Below are positions 34,426-41,236 of a stretch of DNA of 41,236 nucleotides, one piece after another. Under the pieces are notes generated by a model, which saw only the letters and a list, made by a program, of their open reading frames with translations, was not told the DNA's origin and ran no database searches. This stretch comes from Lachnospiraceae bacterium UBA7054. GTDB taxonomy: Bacteria > Bacillota > Clostridia > Lachnospirales > Lachnospiraceae. Both the position numbers and the translations under genes were made by a program. Each line of letters opens with the position of its first letter. The first letter of the stretch is position 1. The DNA lies in the NCBI GenBank assembly GCA_002492725.1, contig DLAF01000051.1:1-41236 (forward strand), given 5' to 3'.

Positions 34426-35919
34426 CTACGCATTTATGCTTACATTTTTCTTTTTCATCTGATAGATAAAATTTCCCACAAGATAGACTATACAGAGATA
34501 AACAAATATATCTCCGATATATGAATAAACCGTAAAACGCCCATTTGTCATAATCTGTGCAGCTAAGGTTTTTGTATCTGATTGAAAATAATCAGCCATA
34601 GCAAGTATATTTCCTCGGGTGTCAGACACAATAGATATACCTTTATTGGTATGGCGGATTACGTTACATCCATTTTCAACACCTCGCACAACTGCCGTTT
34701 TGATTGCAATTCCTGTCATTTCTTGCCAATCCGAGGCAGGAACAATTAAAATGTCAACATTATTTTTCCCAGCCTGCCGAATTTTAGAGGAAAAAGCCAT
34801 ATCTGAACAGATAACCGAGGCTATCCGTCCATACTCGGTATCAAAACTTTGTAACATTCCATCCCCCTTTAGGCATAACTCACCAATGGAACGTCCAAAT
34901 TTATAATGTTCCGCCATTTGTTGTCCTTGCGGATTAAATGCGATCGTCTTATTCTCTTTCAAGTCTTGATACGGTGTCTTTACCAGCAAAGAAACAATAA
35001 GATAAATTTCCTGCTCACTGGCTGTATCGGAAGCTCTTTGTAACAATTCTGCTTCATCACTCTTTAATATCGCTCCGTTCAGCTCTGACCAAAACACAAC
35101 TTTAGCACCAGCCTGTGCTTCATTTTCGGTTTTCAGAAATAGCTCATCTGCTACTTCTGATAATTTCCTTTTTGCATTGACCATGTTTTCATCCGAAAAA
35201 GAGTTTGTATAAAATACGGCATAAACATCATCATCTTCGTTCAAAAGCGGGGAAACCGGAACTGTAACACCGGCTATTCTCATGCTATTTTCCGCCACTC
35301 CAACGGACTGCGACATAACAACACCATATATAAGTATTAAGCTGATTACAGTAAAATAGATGAATAAACACCTCTTAATCTGACACAGCTCATTTCTTTT
35401 ATGCCAAAGCCAAATGACAACAGCCGCCGTCCAATATATGATAAAAGAAATTCCATATATGCCGGTTACAGTTACTATTTGAAGCAATAAGGAATTTTTG
35501 TATTGTGTGTAAGCATCGGATAAGCCGCCCAAAATAGGATAGCTGCTACAAATAGCATATTCAACGATTACCATTCCCGCTGCAAAAATAACGGCAGCGT
35601 TAAAATTTTTCTGTGATTTTTGCCAAAACAAGTATGGAAGGCTATACAACACAGCTATGAAAATTGCTACCACTGCACACAGCCAAAAATCCGTTCCAAT
35701 TACATTTGCAAATCGGATGATAAATCCAATCGCATAAATTCCCCAAATCATGAAGCACATTTTAGATGAGGGATAAGACTGCACCAGCCACAAGAACAGC
35801 ACCGGATAAATCCATGCCAAAAGTGGAATGCACAATACGCCATTTGCCGATATGTAGGTGATAAAACTTAGGATCGTAATAATGATCAGTTTCCTATGTA
35901 ATCTTATATTCTTTATCAT
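34426..35919 (-). CDS. Apolipoprotein N-acyltransferase (Lnt)-like membrane protein
   Basis: 497 residues. Residues 1 to about 210 hold seven or eight membrane helices; residues about 220-460 are a nitrilase-type domain with a plausible triad: Glu in VVFWSELNG, Lys in EHYKFG and Cys in SVICSDMAF. A final helix ends the protein. Lnt transfers an acyl chain to lipoprotein N-termini in diderms; in a monoderm the donor and target are unclear. AT-rich DNA suggests transfer. Close relatives could be CN-hydrolase enzymes of other function. Confidence 0.78.
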   Translation of the reverse strand: MIKNIRLHRKLIIITILSFITYISANGVLCIPLLAWIYPVLFLWLVQSYPSSKMCFMIWGIYAIGFIIRFANVIGTDFWLCAVVAIFIAVLYSLPYLFWQKSQKNFNAAVIFAAGMVIVEYAICSSYPILGGLSDAYTQYKNSLLLQIVTVTGIYGISFIIYWTAAVVIWLWHKRNELCQIKRCLFIYFTVISLILIYGVVMSQSVGVAENSMRIAGVTVPVSPLLNEDDDVYAVFYTNSFSDENMVNAKRKLSEVADELFLKTENEAQAGAKVVFWSELNGAILKSDEAELLQRASDTASEQEIYLIVSLLVKTPYQDLKENKTIAFNPQGQQMAEHYKFGRSIGELCLKGDGMLQSFDTEYGRIASVICSDMAFSSKIRQAGKNNVDILIVPASDWQEMTGIAIKTAVVRGVENGCNVIRHTNKGISIVSDTRGNILAMADYFQSDTKTLAAQIMTNGRFTVYSYIGDIFVYLCIVYLVGNFIYQMKKKNVSINA

Positions 35920-36088
35920 TATCTCATCTTACTCATGTAAATATATCAAATTGTCCAATGTTATTATCTTACCACAAGTGCATAAAAAATTCCATTAAAT
36001 TTTGCTCAAAGGCAGTGGTTGTTTTCCGTTTCTATAAATGTCAAAGATAGAATTATAACGAAGAAAATGAAAAAAGGAATTAAAGGTA

Positions 36089-36163
36089 ATGAAATTAAGC
36101 TTTTTGCATGAGGAAGCAGCTTTTGATGTACATCACAAAAGATATAATTGGTTGGAAGCTTAG
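36089..36163 (+). CDS. Possible 24-residue peptide
   Basis: An ATG with AAAGG just upstream opens a 24-codon frame (MKLSFLHEEAAFDVHHKRY then NWLEA). It lies in the 343-bp gap (35920-36262) before the secreted protein, otherwise without a gene. No signal peptide or double-glycine leader. It may be chance. Confidence 0.15.
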   Translation: MKLSFLHEEAAFDVHHKRYNWLEA

Positions 36164-36262
36164 GAAAATCTTGCGACATTACTCGTAATTTTTACATTAA
36201 GACTATTTTTGTTTTTTTATCTGTTATGGTTAATTCATCAACAAGAAAGAGAGGTATTTTTT

Positions 36263-37159
36263 ATGTTTAAAAAGTGGCTTAAGAAACTCATTTGTATTGC
36301 ACTTGCCGGAATAACGACTCTGGGGACTAGCCTTACAGCGTTGGCAAGCGAAAACACACCTGTTGATCCGAGCAATGTGTATGCGACTACAATCGATGAA
36401 TTGACGGACATGAGCAGGGAAACAATTGATGCTTTATCAACAGAAGAAATTGATGGTTATTTTGAGGGGGCCTTTTCTGTTGATGCCGATGATTACAGCT
36501 ATGAGCAAAAATTGTCTGCAGTTGAGGCTGTATCATTAGTTGGGCAGTTTCAGGAAGCAACAAATCAAAGCAATTCGATGGTACGTGCAACATCCGCTAC
36601 AACAGAAGCTTTAAGTTCATACACCGGTAAAAAGGGCGTTGCATGGGTAAGAGACACAAATTCATCCCCACTTACTCTTGCAGAAGCAGTTTCAGGTGTA
36701 TATACACTTGAAGTAGACTATGTAACATATTATCAGGCAGTGACTATCTATGCTCTCGGATCAGATTTCGATTTTTTCAACAGTGTTAAAAATGCTGCTA
36801 CTACAGCAATTGCCGCATCACTAATCTGTTCCAAACTCAATCTTCCAGCGAACGCTGTTATTCCTGCAACTGCAATTAGTTTTGGAGTAAGTCTTGGTTG
36901 GGATGTTCTGAGTACTTTAGACAGAACGGCAATGAGCAATGTAATACAAGATATGGAATATACAAGTCTTGTTCGGGTGGATTTTATTACAGCAAATAAT
37001 TATGTAACAATAGGTTATGAGTGTTTTGATTTGCCAAGTTCAGATGTAACTTGGGAATCAAGCAGTGATTGTTTCAAGTACAATAATATTCCTAATCCGA
37101 CAGGAAAGTATGGAAATTGGCATACAGATGAAATAGGCTATTTGTATAGTTTTGGTTAA
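36263..37159 (+). CDS. Secreted protein of unknown function with hydrophobic core
   Basis: 298 residues from the ATG at 36263 with AGAGAGG ahead. A classic signal peptide (KKWLKKLICIALAGITTLG, cut after ALA near 29) starts it. Residues about 35-105 are acidic and helix-prone; about 112-165 precede a Gly/Ala-rich hydrophobic stretch (AATTAIAASLICSKLNLP then AVIPATAISFGVSLGWDVL, about 173-215) that could form a hairpin in a membrane; the C-terminus is beta-like and ends IGYLYSFG. I recognise no family. It has its own terminator. Neighbours are the Lnt-like gene (divergent) and mobile DNA. Confidence 0.75.
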   Translation: MFKKWLKKLICIALAGITTLGTSLTALASENTPVDPSNVYATTIDELTDMSRETIDALSTEEIDGYFEGAFSVDADDYSYEQKLSAVEAVSLVGQFQEATNQSNSMVRATSATTEALSSYTGKKGVAWVRDTNSSPLTLAEAVSGVYTLEVDYVTYYQAVTIYALGSDFDFFNSVKNAATTAIAASLICSKLNLPANAVIPATAISFGVSLGWDVLSTLDRTAMSNVIQDMEYTSLVRVDFITANNYVTIGYECFDLPSSDVTWESSSDCFKYNNIPNPTGKYGNWHTDEIGYLYSFG

Positions 37160-37172
37160 TAAAATTTTGGAA

Positions 37173-37216
37173 GAGGGCTAAAGGAGTGTTTGTGGAGACT
37201 TTAGTCCTCTTCTTTT
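37173..37216 (+). terminator. Terminator of the secreted-protein gene
   Basis: GAGGGCTAAAG (37173-37183) pairs with CTTTAGTCCTC (37199-37209), one G-T wobble, 15-base loop, followed by TTCTTTT. Confidence 0.7.
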
Positions 37217-37254
37217 CGAGCCTGTGAAAGTTTTTCTGTAAATAGGTATTAGAC

Positions 37255-37297
37255 AACAGGTCTCCTATGATAAAATCTAAATCATAGGAGGCCTGTT
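37255..37297 (+). repeat. Long inverted repeat ahead of the IS256-type remnant
   Basis: ACAGGTCTCCTATGAT (37256-37271) pairs with ATCATAGGAGGCCTGT (37281-37296), 15 of 16 bases, 9-base loop, with a T-run after it. It sits just before the transposase start codon. It could block read-through into the transposase and its AGGAGG arm may also hide the ribosome site. Confidence 0.6.
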
Positions 37298-37303
37298 TTT
37301 ATT

Positions 37304-37703
37304 ATGACAAGAGGAAAGAAACCCGTTCACAAAGTGCAAATGACCGAAGAAATAGGAACATCATCCATCAGCTTTTGGAAGAATACGATATCCAGACAGT
37401 CGAAGATATTCAGGATGCCCTGAAAGACCAGCTGGGCGGCCCCATCAAGGAAATGATGGAAGCAGAAATGGAAGATCACCTTGGTTATGAAAAATCGGAG
37501 TGCTCTGACAGTGATGATTATCGGAATGGTTATAAGCCAAAGCGTGTTAACAGCAGTTATGGAACACTGGAGATTGAAGTACCACAGGATCGTAAATCTA
37601 CTTTTGAACCCAAGGTAGTACGAAAGCGCCAGAAAGATATCTCTGACATTGACCAGAAGATCATCTCCATGTACGCGAAAGGCATGACCACACGCCAGAT
37701 TTC
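37304..37703 (+). pseudogene. IS256-family transposase, frameshifted and truncated
   Basis: An ATG at 37304 gives MTRGKKPVHKVQMTEE in one frame; from about 37350 the family continues in another frame (IIHQLLEEYDIQTVED, then IKEMMEAEMEDHLGY, YRNGYKPKRV, EIEVPQDR, MYAKGMTTRQIS). One missing A explains the shift. Homology stops at about 37703, before all three catalytic DDE residues, so the enzyme is dead. The downstream partner sequence is a relaxase fragment on the other strand. Confidence 0.85.
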
Positions 37704-38017
37704 GGCATACTTCCGGTCGTTCCAGTCTACGGTGTTCTCCTTGTGGCTTTTCCATCTGCCAGACGGGAGCGGGATTTTTTCGCCGTTCCCGTCAAGGTCG
37801 TATACCTTGCGGCTCTTGGGGCGCCATTTCCCTTTTTCGTCCATCGCCCGCATGGTGAGCAGGATATGGGCGTGGAGATTGCCGTCCCCTTTGTCATGGA
37901 TGGCAAAGTCGGCTATCATGCCTTTGAAACAAAAAACTCCCGGCAGTAGTCACGGATAAAGTCGGCGTGCTGTTCCGATGGGATTTCCCTCGGAATGGCA
38001 AGCACGAACCTCCGGGC
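37692..38017 (-). pseudogene. MobA/MobL (MobQ-type) relaxase fragment
   Basis: Minus-strand translation gives ARRFVLAIPREIP then HADFIRDYCREFFVSK, a one-base shift, then MIADFAIHDKGDGN with HAHILLTMRAMDEKGKW, SRKVYDLDGNGEKIPLP and NTVDWNDRKYAEIWR. The HDKGDGNxHAHI block is the metal-binding histidine motif of MobA/MobL relaxases, which nick oriT in mobilisable elements. Both ends are missing: it ends in the IS256 junction at about 37692-37703 and begins without an N-terminal domain. The frameshift lies in a G-run. Confidence 0.8.
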
Positions 38018-38120
38018 AAAAAAAAGCAGGATACCTTTTCAGATTTCCTGTTTGGGTGTGCCGCTGGTGGCGGCAGGTATTTAATCTTTTGATGGACTGT
38101 CAGTTTGACAAACCAGAATT

Positions 38121-38555
38121 TTACTTTGTTTGTAAATCTTCCAGAAAGAAAATCCCTTCTGTCAGGTTGATAAACATTTCCTTGTCCTTGATTACATGAA
38201 TTCTATTGTTCCACCAGACAGTAGTGTTATTAGCGGAGATTGTTTTGCTTGTTCCATCCTTGAGAAAATAAGTAATTGTAATAGCAGGTTCTTCTTCGCT
38301 ATTCACCTCCCCAAATAAATCATATTTCAGAAATCCCGTTAGCTTTAAGGCTAACCCAATATCCTCACGGCTAGAAATTTCTTTTACACCATCTGTAACA
38401 CTCGGATAAGAAATATTTACAGACTGAATATCGTTTAAGTCGGGCAATCCCAAAAGATACATACCATCTGTAAAGATTCTGATTCCAACAATCAAAACGG
38501 TTATAACTACCACTTCTATCAAAAATCGAATAAGACCTTTGACAATTTTGTTCAC
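38121..38555 (-). CDS. Membrane-anchored protein, DUF5301-like
   Basis: 144 residues from a GTG at 38555, eight bases after GGAGG; the frame runs further 5' but with no ribosome site. One membrane helix at about 11-31, then an extracytoplasmic domain: LPDLNDIQSVNISYP, SSREDIGLALKLTGFL, ITITYFLKDGTSKTI and NTTVWWNNRIHVI. The pattern resembles DUF5301, common in Firmicute mobile and accessory regions; assignment is from memory of the pattern. Stands alone between the relaxase fragment and the oriT-like region. Confidence 0.55.
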   Translation of the reverse strand: MNKIVKGLIRFLIEVVVITVLIVGIRIFTDGMYLLGLPDLNDIQSVNISYPSVTDGVKEISSREDIGLALKLTGFLKYDLFGEVNSEEEPAITITYFLKDGTSKTISANNTTVWWNNRIHVIKDKEMFINLTEGIFFLEDLQTK

Positions 38556-38690
38556 CAATTTGTCCTCCAATCCCGATTTCTCCTGCTCTAAAAATCCCGA
38601 TTTGTCACTGGCTCTATTTATTATACAGCTCTGACTTGTTAAATGGAATAGGCTTTCTGAAAGATTTTCGAGTGGCAACTCCACAAAGGG

Positions 38691-38824
38691 GTAGCTGGCG
38701 GAGCCAGCGCAGGGAAAGCTACACTTCTCCTGTGATGATTGGAGCAGATTGAAAATCTACGGAAATCATCTGCTGTCCGCAGGGCGCAATGCACCACTTC
38801 CCGAAGTAGTGTATAATTACGCCC
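38691..38824. other. oriT-like region with nested inverted repeats
   Basis: Three structures in 134 bp: GTAGCT/AGCTAC (38691-38696, 38717-38722) enclosing GCTGGC/GCCAGC (38694-38699, 38703-38708), and an imperfect pair from GGGCGCAATGCACCAC (38782-38797) to GTAGTGTATAATTACGCCC (38806-38824). They lie upstream of the relaxase remnant relative to its direction, where MobQ-type elements carry oriT. No nic site was confirmed. Confidence 0.4.
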
Positions 38825-39163
38825 TCTTTCAGAGGGGAGTTTTCCAGCTTTCCGTTTTTCTGCCTCTTTCACCGTTCCTGCTGTCTGGGCTTTTTGTCAG
38901 GATAGAGTTTCCCGGCAACAACGGCGGCATGGCTCTTTATCCTGATTTCCCCAATCCCCCCTTGGTATTACGAACAGGGCAGACGGTTCCTCCGTTTCCC
39001 TGCCGGAAGTCGTTGCGTTACATCGCTGGGGAGCATATCCCATACAGGCTGGTCATTCGATTGGAATAATCCATCGATGAACTTACCTGTATTATAAAAC
39101 ATTTTTGAGCCTTTCACTGTTATATATAAAGCAGGGCGGAAAGCTTTAAGATGAGCCTTCCGC
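38825..39163. other. Non-coding remnant, no gene seen
   Basis: About 340 bases after the oriT-like repeat. Open frames here lack ribosome sites and protein-like composition. Probably leftover mobile-element DNA. Confidence 0.45.
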
Positions 39164-39398
39164 CTATTCATTATCATAGAAGATCTGGTTATTTACAGAG
39201 GTTTTTTCACACACACTCTTTTCATAATTAATAATAATTTTTTTGCAGTTTCTACATAAATCTCCTTCCGCAGCGGCTCCTCCAAATGGGTTATACGAAA
39301 AAATAAATTCGCCTTTTTTCTTATCAAGGAATGGGTTAATGTAACGTTCTTTTTTCTTTTTCGCCACGTGAGAGAAACACCAGATGTCACAAAACCAT
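39164..39398 (-). pseudogene. 3' part of a zinc-ribbon gene (PF20097/DUF6487-like) split by IS30
   Basis: Minus-strand translation gives GFVTSGVSLTWR, then one base is missing in an A-run near 39360, then KKKKERYINPFL, FIFSYNPFGG, and CRNCKKIIINYEK. A final CxxC followed by KKIIxxY closes small zinc-ribbon proteins of the PF20097 type. The matching N-terminal part, CGNEMEHGFVT, lies on the far side of the IS30 element at 41120-41160. Removing the element restores the reading across the 13-bp duplication. Two lesions: the insertion and the A-run deletion. Confidence 0.7.
39386..39398. repeat. Left 13-bp target duplication of the IS30 element
   Basis: GTCACAAAACCAT, identical to 41120-41132. 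Confidence 0.85.
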
Positions 39399-41119
39399 CC
39401 TGAATTGTAAAACTAACTTCTGTATGAAACAGTAAATTCTACATGCCCTTTGAAAACCGCATATTTTTAAAAGTTTTTTAGTGATAAATGGCGGCTGATG
39501 TGGTATACTCATCTAAAATTTATGTTAAAAACCATTTTTACGGGTATAGCAAACAGACCTCTGGAAAGGGTGTATGTAAGACTGAATTCCACAGGCTGTT
39601 ATGAAATATTTTAAGTTTTTACCCAGTGGTGGTTTTGCATAAATTTATAAAGTTACTTCAGCAGCTTCGGGGACAGCGTCACCTCATCAGGTGCGATATA
39701 CCGGAGCTGCAGCTTTTGCAGGGTTTCCACGCCAAAGGTTTTGACGGCGAGTTCATAAGGTGTTCGCCCGCCTAACTTTCTGCGCGGCGCATTGTTCACA
39801 TGGTCAACCGCCTTTCGTATATCCCACTGGGTGAAGTTTTCAAACACAGTGCCTTTTGGAAGGATCATCCGCAGCATCGTATGCACGTTTTCAATGCCGC
39901 CTTTCTGGCAGCTGCGCATGGGATCGCAGTAGAAGATGCTAGTTCTTGCCTGCCCGCTGCGATCATGTTCTAACGACTCCGGATCGCCAAACTCACTGCC
40001 CCTGTCGGTCAGTATGACCGGAAATACGCAGGAAAACTCGAAAGCATTTCCAAGTGCTTTCTGGATCTTGTCAAACTCGGTTTTTACGGCTCCCTGCGTA
40101 CAGCGGTTCATCAGCCGACCGATCAGGAGTTCCATACAGGGGAAATACAGCGTCAGGATGCATTTATTGGAGCCTCTGGCGGACAGGACGGTGTCCATTT
40201 CGGCGAAACCCAGTTCATTACAGTGACTGTTTTTAAAATCCATATAAGTCCTTCCTGTGAATACAGCCCGGTTAGTTATGGCAGTATTCTTCTTTTTGCG
40301 AGGTTTAAATTTCACCTTGCGCTTCAAATGGATGTTCCTGCTTAAAAGGATACCCTGGTCAATGTAGTTATAGAGTGTCTTGACAGAGATTCCCGGTTCC
40401 GGGTGTGCAGCAATGATCATGTAGGGCGATTGTCCCTGAGCGATCAGAGGTGTCACAACCTCATTAAGCCTGTTCAGTTCCTTCCTGCTTAAGTTAATGC
40501 CTTCTCTGGAAGAGACGCACAGTTCTTCATAAAGGCGCTGGGCAGCCTTCGCGTTGTAATCGTACTTGGTCTGTATGGTGCACAGATGACGCGGCTTTTT
40601 GCAGCCATTGCAGACATAAGGAGCCCGTTCAATCCGGCTGCAGAGTTCCCGTTCAAAGTCAGGACAGACGTTGTTACAGATGTGGCAGGAGCGGCACAGG
40701 GTATCGCAGATGACAAGCTTTCTGCAGGCATTCTGTTTCCTGCATTTGTATCTGCGGACACAGAAGTTATAAGGGTTATTAAAGCTGCCCCGGTTCCAGG
40801 TATTAACAATACGGTGACGCCAGACCTCTTTAGAGATCGTGGATGGATCCTTACAGAGATATTTTGCGATATCACGGAAAGAGCGATGGTTGTTAAGGGA
40901 TTCCTCAATAAACTGCCTGTCCTCCGGGGTAAGATGTTTATGGTTTCCGGGTATGAGATTCGACATAACAGACCTCCTTTACCACCACTGGGAAACAGGA
41001 AAGAGGATACAGAAAAACGATGTGATTATCAATATATGTGTGAAAGAGTAAACCTTTAGTGTGAAAAACTAAGTTCTATATGAGGGGTGTATGGGTAGAA
41101 TTTAAATTTACAATTCTCA
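39399..41119 (-). mobile_element. Complete IS30-family insertion sequence, 1721 bp
   Basis: Bounded by exact 13-bp direct repeats. Three bases inside each end, GAATTGTAAA begins a terminal inverted repeat (39402-39421 and 41097-41116, 17 of 20 matching). Further in, TAAATTCTAC (39433-39442) is mirrored by GTAGAATTTA (41095-41104), and a 16-base motif is directly repeated at 39412-39427 and 41068-41083 (14 of 16). It carries one transposase gene and about 254 bp of non-coding DNA on its left. It interrupts a zinc-ribbon gene. Confidence 0.85.
39653..40966 (-). CDS. IS30-family transposase
   Basis: 437 residues, intact. N-terminal HTH: HLTPEDRQFIEESLNNHRS, DIAKYLCKDPSTISKEVWRH. A Cys-rich segment follows (residues about 68-130: CVRRYKCRKQNAC, CRSCHICNNVC, CNGCKK), seen in the larger clostridial IS30 branch. 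The DDE core: first Asp in LGFAEMDTVLSARG, second in VILTDRGSEFGDP, Glu in CQKGGIENVHTMLR, then RRKLGGRTPYELA. All three acidic residues are present, so the enzyme may be active. Confidence 0.95.
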   Translation of the reverse strand: MSNLIPGNHKHLTPEDRQFIEESLNNHRSFRDIAKYLCKDPSTISKEVWRHRIVNTWNRGSFNNPYNFCVRRYKCRKQNACRKLVICDTLCRSCHICNNVCPDFERELCSRIERAPYVCNGCKKPRHLCTIQTKYDYNAKAAQRLYEELCVSSREGINLSRKELNRLNEVVTPLIAQGQSPYMIIAAHPEPGISVKTLYNYIDQGILLSRNIHLKRKVKFKPRKKKNTAITNRAVFTGRTYMDFKNSHCNELGFAEMDTVLSARGSNKCILTLYFPCMELLIGRLMNRCTQGAVKTEFDKIQKALGNAFEFSCVFPVILTDRGSEFGDPESLEHDRSGQARTSIFYCDPMRSCQKGGIENVHTMLRMILPKGTVFENFTQWDIRKAVDHVNNAPRRKLGGRTPYELAVKTFGVETLQKLQLRYIAPDEVTLSPKLLK

Positions 41120-41132
41120 GTCACAAAACCAT
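41120..41132. repeat. Right 13-bp target duplication of the IS30 element
   Basis: GTCACAAAACCAT, identical to 39386-39398. Confidence 0.85.
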
Positions 41133-41160
41133 GTTCCATTTCATTACCACAAAAAAGATA
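41120..41160 (-). pseudogene. 5' part of the zinc-ribbon gene split by IS30
   Basis: Minus-strand frame reads KYLFCGNEMEHGFVT up to the element, continuing as SGVSLTW on the other side (39386 and below). Small PF20097-type proteins begin with a CPxCG knuckle; here only FCGNEME is left and there is no clear ATG, so the start region has also decayed or a base is missing. Confidence 0.55.
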
Positions 41161-41199
41161 TTTATGTTATATTATTCCTTTCATATTTCTTCTTATTTA

Positions 41200-41216
41200 G
41201 GCGTTTGCGAAACGCC
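41200..41216. repeat. Perfect 7-bp hairpin at the right edge
   Basis: GGCGTTT-GCG-AAACGCC. No T-tract follows inside the window on either strand. It may be part of a terminator of a gene beyond the edge. Confidence 0.35.
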
Positions 41217-41236
41217 AGAACCCGCATAATCACGGG

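Noticed and set aside
37704..37959. Plus-strand continuation of the IS256 fragment
   Set aside because: Past the junction the frame is antisense to the relaxase fragment, so it is not transposase.
38639..38872. 77-codon minus-strand frame
   Set aside because: Runs through the inverted repeats. Similar short frames are often called in mobile-element repeats and are probably not translated.
38749..39069. 106-codon plus-strand frame
   Set aside because: It begins within the oriT-like repeats, has no ribosome site, and shows no domain.

Overview
The window looks like a chromosomal segment of a Gram-positive, spore-forming gut anaerobe, most likely a Lachnospiraceae (Clostridium cluster XIVa) member. 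The pointers are a conserved rpmB / Asp23 / FakA / RecG block, a GerW (YtfJ)-DUF2953 sporulation pair, a DUF6472 Cys-rich micro-protein, a split FtsW-PBP2 pair, and moderate GC in the core. Most genes lie on the minus strand with short or negative spacing. I see no tRNA, rRNA or CRISPR array.

Layout. 1-130: 5' end of miaB. 377-3609 (-): four coupled genes (HAD hydrolase, GNAT, methyltransferase, PHP phosphoesterase). 3916-4710 (+): AraC-GGDEF fusion regulator. 4771-8461 (-): M18 aminopeptidase, Cof-type HAD, a polytopic membrane protein and a DegV/FakB-type protein. 8511-12665 (-): recG, fakA and an Asp23 gene, divergent from rpmB (12909-13094), which has a clear promoter and terminator. 13191-16685 (-): Nudix hydrolase, J-domain protein, small membrane protein, GerW, DUF2953, an unknown gene and DUF6472. 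16952-18875 (+): FkbM methyltransferase and an HD-GYP-like protein whose HD histidine is a tyrosine. 18872-25623 (-): class B PBP, FtsW/RodA-family protein (long gene overlap), U32 protein, zapA and ruvB. 25832-28124 (+): DUF1538 membrane protein and a tandem-PII protein. 28085-33438 (-): heterodimeric ABC exporter, ruvA, Gx transporter-family protein and a NusG-domain-II protein. ruvA and ruvB, usually adjacent, are therefore about 6 kb apart.

From about 33.6 kb the sequence becomes visibly AT-richer and accessory. It holds a second copy of the membrane protein family seen at 6.9 kb, an Lnt-like membrane acyltransferase (odd in a monoderm) and a secreted protein of unknown function with a hydrophobic core. 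Then comes a graveyard of mobile DNA: a frameshifted IS256-family transposase fragment fused tail-to-tail, within about 12 bp of shared sequence, to a frameshifted MobA/MobL relaxase fragment; a small DUF5301-like gene; and an oriT-like inverted repeat region. At the right edge a complete IS30-family element (39399-41119) with subterminal inverted repeats and an exact 13-bp target duplication has split a small zinc-ribbon gene resembling PF20097/DUF6487; the gene can be read across the junction once the element is removed.

Working together: FakA plus the DegV protein form a fatty-acid kinase module; ZapA, FtsW and the PBP are division and wall genes; RuvA and RuvB form the Holliday-junction motor with RecG as a partner helicase; the DUF1538-PII pair looks like a PII-gated transporter of unknown substrate. 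That pair and the 33.6-37.2 kb island are the best places to look for undescribed biology.
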